Positions 8,639 to 15,968 of a stretch of DNA of 64,000 nt are shown one piece after another. Source of the stretch: CAWBUW01 sp963792075 (GTDB lineage Bacteria > Chloroflexota > Anaerolineae > Anaerolineales > UBA4823); contig CAWBUW010000011.1 of assembly GCA_963792075.1 (NCBI GenBank), positions 186,001 through 250,000 of the forward strand. Reading direction: 5' to 3'. The number at the start of each line of letters is the position of its first letter. The first letter of the stretch is position 1. The notes under the pieces are model-generated. The model was not told the origin of the DNA and searched no databases. It saw only the letters and a program-made list of their open reading frames with translations. The translations under genes were made by a program, and so were the position numbers.

Positions 8639-9625
8639 TTCTTTCTCGATCCATAGGCTGCTGCAGCCCAGGGCTTGCGCAGCCAGCGGCATGTGCTCCT
8701 TTAATACATCAGGATGCCGCTGGAGGATATAGTCCACAAAGTAAAGCATGCGGAAGGCGGGATTATATTGCAGGAAGGCGCGCATAAAGTAAGCCTCATT
8801 CCAGGCAATCCCGAGCTTGCAGACATTCTCATAGGGATATTGAAAAGGCCACAAGATGTCATGGAAATGCACCCGTACCCCTGGCTTGAGGCGCGGCAGG
8901 ATCTCAAAGAAAACTTGCAGAACGTCACTGCCTATTTTCGCGACGTGAGTCCCATCCACGAACAAGATATCCCCGGCTTCTAAATTGTCAAAGAGAGAAA
9001 GGGAAACAGCCTGGATCGGCTGCTCGATGATCGTGCAGTGCGCCCGATCGGAGTCCGTGATCAAGCCATGCAGGCGTTGCGGGTAAGGCTCAATGAATGT
9101 AAAAAGGGGCGGCTTGTTCCCCAGGAACCGCTCTGCAGTATCCAGCATCAAGGCCGAGCTGTACCCTGATCCAATTTCGATAATCCGCTGAGGCGGCTGA
9201 GCGCGCATCATTCCGTACAGGACCAGGGCATCGTGCAGCCCAAAATACATATTCTTACCGTAGTAACGCAGCCCCGCGGCCTGGCAGGCCTGCGGCTCAG
9301 CAGCCGTGTACTCAGGCGGGAATTCCGGATAATAAGCCGCAAGCTGCTTCAGGAATGCCAGCTGCGCTGCGGGCCGTAGATCCACTCCGGCAATCTCATC
9401 CACATCCTGTGGAAAGATTTCAGCCTTTCTGCGTTCAATCTCTTCCAGGTCGGGCAGGGGTGAGTAAAAATGGCCGGCAGGAACATAACGCAAAAATGGC
9501 GAGACCAAGGAGCGCAGGACATTCACAAACCGAAGCCAGTGGTGGTAAGGTGACCGGAGAATAGATACCTTTCTGAGTGCATTCCGCAGGTCTTCAAACA
9601 TTTGGACCGGTTCTCTCGTTTCCAT
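8603..9625 (-). CDS. Class I SAM-dependent methyltransferase (Methyltransf_24-like)
   Basis: A 340-residue protein with a Rossmann SAM-binding motif (RIIEIGSGYSS, about residues 149-159), an acidic strand end (LFVDGTHV) and a long HFHDILWPF segment. It resembles methyltransferases and hydroxylases associated with polysaccharide or natural-product genes. The start overlaps the 3' end of the upstream methyltransferase by 32 bp, so the two are probably translationally coupled; an ATG at 9601 is an alternative. The last dozen residues (VQKETKEEN) are read from repeat family A, so the native C-terminus has been replaced or extended. Confidence 0.75.
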   Translation of the reverse strand: METREPVQMFEDLRNALRKVSILRSPYHHWLRFVNVLRSLVSPFLRYVPAGHFYSPLPDLEEIERRKAEIFPQDVDEIAGVDLRPAAQLAFLKQLAAYYPEFPPEYTAAEPQACQAAGLRYYGKNMYFGLHDALVLYGMMRAQPPQRIIEIGSGYSSALMLDTAERFLGNKPPLFTFIEPYPQRLHGLITDSDRAHCTIIEQPIQAVSLSLFDNLEAGDILFVDGTHVAKIGSDVLQVFFEILPRLKPGVRVHFHDILWPFQYPYENVCKLGIAWNEAYFMRAFLQYNPAFRMLYFVDYILQRHPDVLKEHMPLAAQALGCSSLWIEKEGAVQKETKEEN

Positions 9626-10391
9626 GCTCGCCGGCCGTTCCGATCAACAAATGGGAATACCAGTTCCCGCTGCCCTCTTCTTCCACGCTCAATCCCGCCT
9701 GGTCCAGCCAGGTACGCACCTGCTCTGCAGACGGATGGTAGTGGTAGACAGAACGGTCGGCCTGACCGCCCAAGATCGCTGAGTCTTCCTGCGCGGCGAC
9801 CTGGGTATAGGCGTCATCGAGCTCGTCCACAACCTCGCCAAACACAACCGGCAGCCCCTGTGCCCTGGCTTTTTCATACGAAGCGCGCACTTCCTCCCAG
9901 TCGGGTGCTTCCACGGTCAGATACAGCACACCCCCCGGCTTGAGCGCCCGGTGGAAGCGCATCAGGATGCCCGGCCAATCTTCTGGGCAGACGTGCTCCA
10001 TCGCATCGACGCAGATCGCGCCGTCAAATTCCGCCTGGAATTCCATCTCCTGCAGGCCGATTTGCGCGTAGCGCAGCTCCGGGAAGCCCTCCTGCGGGAA
10101 ATGCTGGCGTGCCCGGGCCAGCATGGCGGCAGACTGGTCGATCCCGAGCACACGGTGCCCTTTCTCCAACAGCAGCCCATCATAGCGTCCGGCACCACAG
10201 CCAGCATCCAGCAGGCTGCTTTGCGGGGCCAGCCGTTCGAGGAACTTCTGGATAAACTGGCGGTGCGCCTCGTTATCATAAAAACCGAACGTCGTCCAGT
10301 AGGCCGGCGCCAGGTGGTCGTACAGCGCCTCCGCCTGAGCGCGCATCTGCTTTAACCAATCCGCTCGTTCTAGATTATTTTTGCGGCTCAA
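9594..10391 (-). CDS. Class I SAM-dependent methyltransferase, TTG start
   Basis: A 265-residue methyltransferase with the SAM motif LLDAGCGAGRYDG (about residues 78-90), an IDQSAAML acidic loop and a VLYLTVE strand. The first ~45 residues are helical, as in small-molecule methyltransferases of the UbiE/Trans-aconitate type. The TTG at 10391 is chosen because a perfect AGGAGG sits immediately upstream; the longer ATG form at 10460 has no such site and adds residues overlapping a decayed gene. It overlaps the next methyltransferase gene, so the two probably act on the same molecule. The substrate is unknown. Confidence 0.75.
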   Translation of the reverse strand: MSRKNNLERADWLKQMRAQAEALYDHLAPAYWTTFGFYDNEAHRQFIQKFLERLAPQSSLLDAGCGAGRYDGLLLEKGHRVLGIDQSAAMLARARQHFPQEGFPELRYAQIGLQEMEFQAEFDGAICVDAMEHVCPEDWPGILMRFHRALKPGGVLYLTVEAPDWEEVRASYEKARAQGLPVVFGEVVDELDDAYTQVAAQEDSAILGGQADRSVYHYHPSAEQVRTWLDQAGLSVEEEGSGNWYSHLLIGTAGEHGNERTGPNV

Positions 10392-10417
10392 TTTGCCTCC
10401 TGAGTTTTGTAGACTGC

Positions 10418-10588
10418 TTACGGAACAAAGGTTCCCTGTGCTACGAATAGATCCCGCCAATACAGGCTGCCGTCGCTTCTGTGGGCGATGATCATCACCG
10501 CCTCATCGGCGCCTTGGGGTCCCCAGCCCTTCACTATGCTTACTCTTTTCCCTTGGTTTGCTTCGAACAAGTTTGTGTTACGAGATTC
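10418..10588 (-). pseudogene. Tail of a decayed gene
   Basis: On the minus strand a 56-codon frame without a start codon runs between two stops. It is well-formed protein sequence (KRVSIVKGWGPQGADEAVM, then an SLYWRDLFVAQ-type ending), rich in Trp, Gly and aromatic residues like the C-terminal domains of secreted Chloroflexota proteins. Nothing coherent precedes it, so it looks like a 5'-truncated remnant. Between it and the restriction gene (10589-10748) I see only AT-rich sequence. Confidence 0.35.
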
Positions 10589-10748
10589 CTATTTGTCTTA
10601 GACGATGATCGAAAAAAAATGTTCCAAATTCGCATGGTCTGATTGCGCTGGATCTTCAAGGGAACAATCTGCGTGGAATTCCGTGCAAGAAGTTGGGCAG
10701 GGTATCTATAGAATCAAAAAGACCCTAAATTTTTGAGGATGCTCTATT

Positions 10749-13289
10749 CTAATAAGGACCTAAAAATCTCTCGCCGTTAAAGTGAATCAGATGACTGGGC
10801 GACTCTGCTACCCATACTTCGGTTTCCCATGCAATGGCGGAAAGAAATTTGTGCATTGCCTTACGCGATTCAAAAGCCGTCACGAAAACCAGCCCTAATT
10901 CCCCACTACCAAATAACTGATGCAGCTCATTATGCCTCTTGAGGTCTATTGGTCCATGACTTGTGACTGCCTCAACCAAAACCAGCCATTTTTTCTCATC
11001 CATGTAGATAATCAAATCTGGCATCTTTCCATGCTTGTCGATGTTAAGGCCAAGCTGCTTAAAATATTCGAGCTCTCTTTCGTTTAACTTATCGCCAGCA
11101 TCTCCAATGTAAACAACTTTCCCCCCTGGTGTGAAGCGAGGGCAGAATTCTTCGATTATCTTTCCCAGCAATTCGTTTTGACCACCCGGAGAAAGCAGAA
11201 TATTTTCACCGTTGGGAAGAGTTACGGGGATCATCGACATTGCTCTTTCCCTGACATGAAGAGCTCCGATGGAAGGTGCCTCTCGAAGATACGCTTTCAA
11301 CAGGTATTCGAAATCAGGCTCTCCATAAGTCCGGAGTAATTCCAAGGTACTCGCTTCAATTCGATACCGCGTTTTAGGACTATTTATCGGCCGCGATGGA
11401 TCATCAGGATTAGCGACTACCAAACCTAGCTGCACGAACTGATGGACTGTTTGACGTCGTACTGTTTCACGTGTGTTCGGAGCATAATCAACGCCATAAT
11501 TCACTTTGAAGTAATCCATCATTTCAGTAATGCCCATCAAAGAATCTGAAGCCTCTTTCCATTTGCTGGCAGAATGAATGCCTGTAAGAGCTAACAGGGT
11601 TAGTGCAGATCGGTCATTCTGCTGAGCTCTTGGGACGCCCAGCTTTTGCAGGATACTTAATGCTTCTCTGATCTTCTTTTTTGCAAGGATTGGATCTTGC
11701 ATCGTTCCCGTATCGCTTTTTCCGTTCAAACCTAACTCCTCCGCTATTATCCTATCAATTTCATCTTGATCTGGGAATTTATCGTAAACTCTTCGGCCCA
11801 AAGCAATCAATTGGGCTTCAGAAGGATAATTAAGATTCCTTAGATCAGTGGCATTAACTTGCGTATGGCCGCTGAATTGGCGGAAATATTGATCGACCAA
11901 AGTTGAATTCAGATAGATTGTCAATCCCTTAGCTAATTCTTTGGAAAGGCCGCCATACCGTTTATGAAAATAATTGATGTGGTTTTCAATCCCTATCCTT
12001 CTCGCCATGATCTGATTGGGGTCATAAAATGCCGCGTAAACGCGACGCCTTTCTTCCTTAGACGAGAACCTTTTAACCAAAACATAATAAGAACCAGGAA
12101 TGACCAGGCGATCAACTTCCCCGGATGAAGCTAACCAAGAATGTTTCTTCGAATTTGGGCGAGGCCAAATGACTTGCCCATTGGATAGGTTATTGGGATA
12201 GATGAGCGGGATTATTTCCTGATCTGGCTTATCTCGTAACAGTGGCTTTGTTCGGAAATCGACCACACGACCTGTGGATACAGTTATACCCAGATCTTTC
12301 ATGGAGGATTTGAGACTCCTTACCTGGTCACTAATTTGATGTCCGAGTTGGTCAGGGATGATCCTGAGAAATTTATCTGGATCCTCCGGATGGACTAATT
12401 GATTATATTCGACTTCTCTAACAAGTATATTTTCGTCTTCTGGTCGATCACTGGACGTTATCTGGGTAGGATGATGCTCAGCATTCGCCTTGACCGCATG
12501 GAGGATTATGTTTTCCTGGAGTACGTCACTTTCGTCGAAAGCCTTATCCCGCGATTCAAAAAGATGAATTCTTTTTATATTCATTTTTTTCAGCAGCGCG
12601 GATCTAAAAGGGCGAAAATAGGTTCCATTGCAAAAACTTCGAGGTACGATTGCTACCATTTCTCCTTGGAGTTGTAGCAACTCCATGACCAGCCACATAA
12701 AAGCAGAATACAAATTCGTAGTTTCCATCCCTACTGTGTTTAATAACTGCCTGGTTCTGGAACCACTGTTGATTTTCTTATAGGGGGGATTCAATATTGC
12801 ATAGTTAAAATCGGGCTGCATAACCGGAAATAAAGAATTTCTCCCTTTTATCGTTTCAACTGCGAAAGCAACAAAATCCTGTGGGATTATTTCGAATTGT
12901 AGATCTACTCCATATTGTCTGCAAAGTTCCTGGCATTTATTCCGTGTGAGTTCTAGCCCTTCGATTAGTTTTGGGTCAAGCTCAAAAGTGGTAACATGGA
13001 TTACTTTCGGTCGAGGTTGTACCTGGATCGCCCTTGAAATGAAGGCTGCTGATAAACTACCGACCCCCGCGCCGGGATCCAATAAATTTACGTTTTCAGG
13101 TAAATGTGAATACATCGAAGCCATCATTTTCGCAATGGATGGTCGAGTTAGAAATTGCCCCATAACAGCCTGGATTTCTTTATCCAGAGAATCTTGAAAT
13201 TCAGTTCGAATAAAATCAACTTGATCCAGGAATAAAGTTGGATCGAGTGTGCCATGTTTACCTAGTGAATTTTCTTGGCCTTGTGTCAT
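10749..13289 (-). CDS. Single-chain type II restriction-modification enzyme (adenine methylase + BsuBI/PstI-type endonuclease)
   Basis: 846 residues. The N-terminal half is an N6-adenine methyltransferase: SAM motif DPGAGVGSLS at 71-80 and catalytic NPPY at 167-170, followed by an Eco57I/TaqI-like region. A helical winged-helix segment (about 545-690) is followed by a C-terminal domain of ~145 residues with the BsuBI/PstI endonuclease pattern: YIGDAGDKL, GKMPDLIIY, VEAVTSHGPI and a closing HFNGERFLGP. In the classical systems methylase and endonuclease are separate genes; here one polypeptide carries both. The gene is markedly AT-richer than its neighbours and stands alone, which suggests recent transfer. 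A CTGCAG specificity is possible by analogy only. Confidence 0.85.
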   Translation of the reverse strand: MTQGQENSLGKHGTLDPTLFLDQVDFIRTEFQDSLDKEIQAVMGQFLTRPSIAKMMASMYSHLPENVNLLDPGAGVGSLSAAFISRAIQVQPRPKVIHVTTFELDPKLIEGLELTRNKCQELCRQYGVDLQFEIIPQDFVAFAVETIKGRNSLFPVMQPDFNYAILNPPYKKINSGSRTRQLLNTVGMETTNLYSAFMWLVMELLQLQGEMVAIVPRSFCNGTYFRPFRSALLKKMNIKRIHLFESRDKAFDESDVLQENIILHAVKANAEHHPTQITSSDRPEDENILVREVEYNQLVHPEDPDKFLRIIPDQLGHQISDQVRSLKSSMKDLGITVSTGRVVDFRTKPLLRDKPDQEIIPLIYPNNLSNGQVIWPRPNSKKHSWLASSGEVDRLVIPGSYYVLVKRFSSKEERRRVYAAFYDPNQIMARRIGIENHINYFHKRYGGLSKELAKGLTIYLNSTLVDQYFRQFSGHTQVNATDLRNLNYPSEAQLIALGRRVYDKFPDQDEIDRIIAEELGLNGKSDTGTMQDPILAKKKIREALSILQKLGVPRAQQNDRSALTLLALTGIHSASKWKEASDSLMGITEMMDYFKVNYGVDYAPNTRETVRRQTVHQFVQLGLVVANPDDPSRPINSPKTRYRIEASTLELLRTYGEPDFEYLLKAYLREAPSIGALHVRERAMSMIPVTLPNGENILLSPGGQNELLGKIIEEFCPRFTPGGKVVYIGDAGDKLNERELEYFKQLGLNIDKHGKMPDLIIYMDEKKWLVLVEAVTSHGPIDLKRHNELHQLFGSGELGLVFVTAFESRKAMHKFLSAIAWETEVWVAESPSHLIHFNGERFLGPY

Positions 13290-13339
13290 GTTGAAAAGAG
13301 TTCCGAAGGTTAGTTCTTAGAACAATTATTCGCTAATTG

Positions 13340-13368
13340 ACTATAGCTAATTCTGTAAAGAAAGTCAA
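13340..13368 (-). promoter_or_regulatory. Sigma70-type promoter of the restriction-modification gene
   Basis: On the minus strand TTGACT (13368-13363) and TATAGT (13345-13340) are separated by exactly 17 bp. The predicted leader is about 40 nt to the ATG at 13289 and contains a perfect GTTCTAAGAAC palindrome, a possible control site, but no clear ribosome-binding site. Confidence 0.6.
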
Positions 13369-13444
13369 GGTCAATTCTTTCGGTTGAGAGTAAATTCAAA
13401 ATGAAATAAATTATGCGATAGAGGTATGCCATGACGAAGAAAAA

Positions 13445-14632
13445 TCAACACGTTGTTCCACGGCTTCTTTTCGCCACCACCATCACTCCCACCACGCAGA
13501 CCAACAGCGCCAGCACCACGCCATAAGCTGCCTGGATGCCAAAAGCGTCTGCCAGGCGACCCAGGGTGAGCGGCAGCGCCAGGATGGCCGTACCCGAGGC
13601 CAGCGTGGTGCGCGCGCTGGCCTGTACGGTATTCTCTTTGGCCGTATTCATCGCCAGCGAGAGGATCAGCGGGTACAGGCTGGCGACCCCCAACCCGGTG
13701 ATCAGCAGCCCGGCCAACCCCAGCGCCGCTTGCCCGGACAACCAGAAGAGCAAGAACCCTCCCATGGCGATTCCCGCAGAGCCGATCACCAAAGTATGCG
13801 CTGAAAAACGCTGCACCAGGCGGCTGCCGGCCAGGCGTCCCAGGATCATCCCCAGCATGAACAGGCCAACCGCCTGGGCGGCGTCGGATTGGAGCATCCC
13901 CAGGTTTTTCTCCAGGTAGTCTGCGCTCCACGAAAGCAGGCAGAACTCGACCGAGACCGCCAACACGATCGCCGCCCAATAAACCCAAAACCAGGCCGGC
14001 AGCGGCTTTTTGGCCGCCGCGCTTGCGGCTGACTCACCAGGCGCTCCTGCTGCTGCAGCAGCACTTGCGGCTGCCGGTACTGCCACCTTACCAAACCCCA
14101 GGCGCAGCGCCAGCGGCGCCAATGCCACTATCGCCAGCGGGACGCGCCAGCCGCCCACCAGGTCCGCCAGGCGGCCCACCATCAACGGCGCGGCTACCGA
14201 GACCAGCGAAGCGACCACGTTCGCTTCCGAAAGCGCGATGGCGCTGTGCTCGCCGTGCAAGTCGGCCAGCGCAGAGGGCACGATCGCCAGGGTCAGCGAG
14301 CCCAGCGACCCCATCAAAAAAGCCGCCCCGATGGTGATCACCTCCGTACGCCCGGAAATCAACAAGAATACCCCCAGGCTCAACCCCAGCGCCCCCAGCC
14401 AGAGCGAGCGCCAGCGCCCCAGCGCCTCGATGACGACGTGCCCCGCCAGGCCAACACACAGCATCCCGACGGCGAACGCCGTGTAATGCAGGCTGCCCAC
14501 TGTATATGACAGGTTCAGCTCGTCTTTGAGATAGGGCGTGATCGGCCCCAGCACGTTGATGTAATAAGCGTAAAAGGCCAGCAGCATATAAGCCAGCCAG
14601 GTAAAACGGTCGCGGTTGAATGTCTGCGGCAT
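13445..14632 (-). CDS. MFS transporter
   Basis: A 395-residue major facilitator with about twelve hydrophobic helices in two halves, a GHVVIEALGRWR loop between helices 2 and 3 as in the family's motif A region, and an Ala-rich central cytoplasmic loop (about residues 190-210). The ATG at 14632 is chosen because translation further upstream runs into a CTCTGTG-type repeat and loses protein character. It lies 60 bp after the alpha/alpha-toroid gene on the same strand. The substrate cannot be read from sequence; the family exports or imports sugars, drugs or organic acids. Confidence 0.8.
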   Translation of the reverse strand: MPQTFNRDRFTWLAYMLLAFYAYYINVLGPITPYLKDELNLSYTVGSLHYTAFAVGMLCVGLAGHVVIEALGRWRSLWLGALGLSLGVFLLISGRTEVITIGAAFLMGSLGSLTLAIVPSALADLHGEHSAIALSEANVVASLVSVAAPLMVGRLADLVGGWRVPLAIVALAPLALRLGFGKVAVPAAASAAAAAGAPGESAASAAAKKPLPAWFWVYWAAIVLAVSVEFCLLSWSADYLEKNLGMLQSDAAQAVGLFMLGMILGRLAGSRLVQRFSAHTLVIGSAGIAMGGFLLFWLSGQAALGLAGLLITGLGVASLYPLILSLAMNTAKENTVQASARTTLASGTAILALPLTLGRLADAFGIQAAYGVVLALLVCVVGVMVVAKRSRGTTC

Positions 14633-14691
14633 CGTCTGTGGTAAACCTCTGGGTTCTCTCTGTGATCTCTGTGTCTCTATGGTAAAAAATC

Positions 14692-15711
14692 TTATAAACC
14701 CAAAACAGCCTTCAACACCCGCAGAGCGCGCAGCGTTACCCACTTGTTCGGCTGCTTCTTGGCTCCAAAGTCCACCCAGGTCTTGCCGGTATAGTCATAT
14801 TCTAAAGGCCAGCGTCCTGCAGAATCCTGCTTTTCACGGATGAGAGATAGCGCGTTGGACAACCGGGGATCACTGCCATAGCCTAAGCTCGCCAGGGCTT
14901 CGACGATTTGCAGTAGATCGGTTACATAGAAGACCGGAAAACCGAACTTCCACCAGTTTTGGCTGGGTTTAGTACTGTATCCACAGGGATAATCAGCCCT
15001 GGCGGGGTCGGCGCCGAATAAGAAATCCACCCCCTGTTGGATGGCGCGCTCGACCAGGGGTGAGCGCCTTTCCTGCGGCCATTTGCCAAAAGCCAGCATT
15101 ACTTTTGCGGCTCCCCAGGCGCAAGACAGCCGGTTATTGGCTCCGCAAGCGAAGGTTGGCCCACATTTGCCGGCGTAGTAGCGTACGCTCGCGCCTCGGT
15201 TTTCCGCCGAGGCGACCCCTTCTCCGGTCACGCTGCGCGCCATCCATTCGAATGCGCTTTCCAGGCGCGGGTCATCCCATCCCAGCTCGAGCAGCGCCCA
15301 ACACAGGTTCCCCTGCAAACAATCTGCGCTGCCAGACGGTGCGCCCGAGGTGGTAAAATGTCCCCCCGAAGTGAGGGCATGGTCTAAAAGGTAGGCGCAA
15401 GCACGGGCGATGCGTTCATCTTCTTCCACCCTGGCGCCCAACTGAGCCAGCAGAATGATAGACCACACCGTGGAGCGATACTTTGGGTTATAGCCGGGGC
15501 CGGGCTCCACCCAATAGCCCGTTTCGTCCATCGCAGCCAGGATGGTGGCGATCGGTCCCTGCGTGTGGGCAGCCTTGCGCACCGCCAGCAGCTCCGCATC
15601 CTCTTCCCCACGCCCGAACAGGTCTCGCAGAGCCAGGTACCGTGCCTCCGGTGCTTCCGGCTCTAACAGCCAGGCTATGGAGTCCCCCTTGAGTTGGTCT
15701 TGCCAGGACAT
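14692..15711 (-). CDS. Alpha/alpha-toroid protein related to prenyltransferase/squalene-cyclase repeats
   Basis: 339 residues built of helical repeats with recurrent QGNLCWALLELG- and WVTLRALRVLKA-type segments, as in squalene-hopene cyclase and pectate-lyase-like toroids. Paired Cys residues (ADCLQGNLCWAL, GKCGPTFACGANNRLSC) are scattered through the middle. The DXDD motif of true terpene cyclases is not seen, so catalysis on prenyl substrates is doubtful. Relatives are often labelled as nitrogen-fixation-like proteins without support. The start has a strong TAGGAGGG ribosome-binding site. It is upstream of and probably cotranscribed with the MFS gene. Confidence 0.65.
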   Translation of the reverse strand: MSWQDQLKGDSIAWLLEPEAPEARYLALRDLFGRGEEDAELLAVRKAAHTQGPIATILAAMDETGYWVEPGPGYNPKYRSTVWSIILLAQLGARVEEDERIARACAYLLDHALTSGGHFTTSGAPSGSADCLQGNLCWALLELGWDDPRLESAFEWMARSVTGEGVASAENRGASVRYYAGKCGPTFACGANNRLSCAWGAAKVMLAFGKWPQERRSPLVERAIQQGVDFLFGADPARADYPCGYSTKPSQNWWKFGFPVFYVTDLLQIVEALASLGYGSDPRLSNALSLIREKQDSAGRWPLEYDYTGKTWVDFGAKKQPNKWVTLRALRVLKAVLGL

Positions 15712-15900
15712 ATTCCCTCCTACAGTCGATAGAATGCGATTATTTCCATCCTTTATTCAAGTATAGAGCATCTTCTCCCCGAATGCAACATAAGGCCCGA
15801 AAGCCCTGCGTTCCCCGCCCCAAACCCCAACTTTTCTTGTATACTAATAGTTATCCGAAATTTATTTTACGTGAACTCATGCTAAGGAATAAGGTAGTAG

Positions 15901-15947
15901 TTTGGGGGTTGTTTTGGTCGGCTTCTTCGCTCGAAACAATCCCCAAA
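15901..15947. promoter_or_regulatory. Leader hairpin before the Kelch-protein gene
   Basis: Arms TTTGGGGGTTGTTTT and GAAACAATCCCCAAA pair with two mismatches around an ~17-nt loop, ending about 13 bp before the GGGAGG ribosome-binding site. It may form in the mRNA leader; a regulatory role is inference. Confidence 0.35.
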
Positions 15948-15968
15948 CTCCTTATCCGGGAGGTTTTT

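Noticed and set aside
10749..13289. BREX or DISARM defence methylase
   Set aside because: No accompanying defence genes lie nearby, and the C-terminal BsuBI/PstI-like nuclease explains the gene on its own.
13371..13988. Minus-strand frame at the end of the MFS gene
   Set aside because: Gly/Arg-rich out-of-frame reading of the transporter's last helices.
14640..14690. CTCTGTG-type sequence between the MFS and toroid genes as an array or promoter
   Set aside because: It resembles a common intergenic repeat of many bacterial genomes, but only one short imperfect copy is here, so I did not list it as a repeat.
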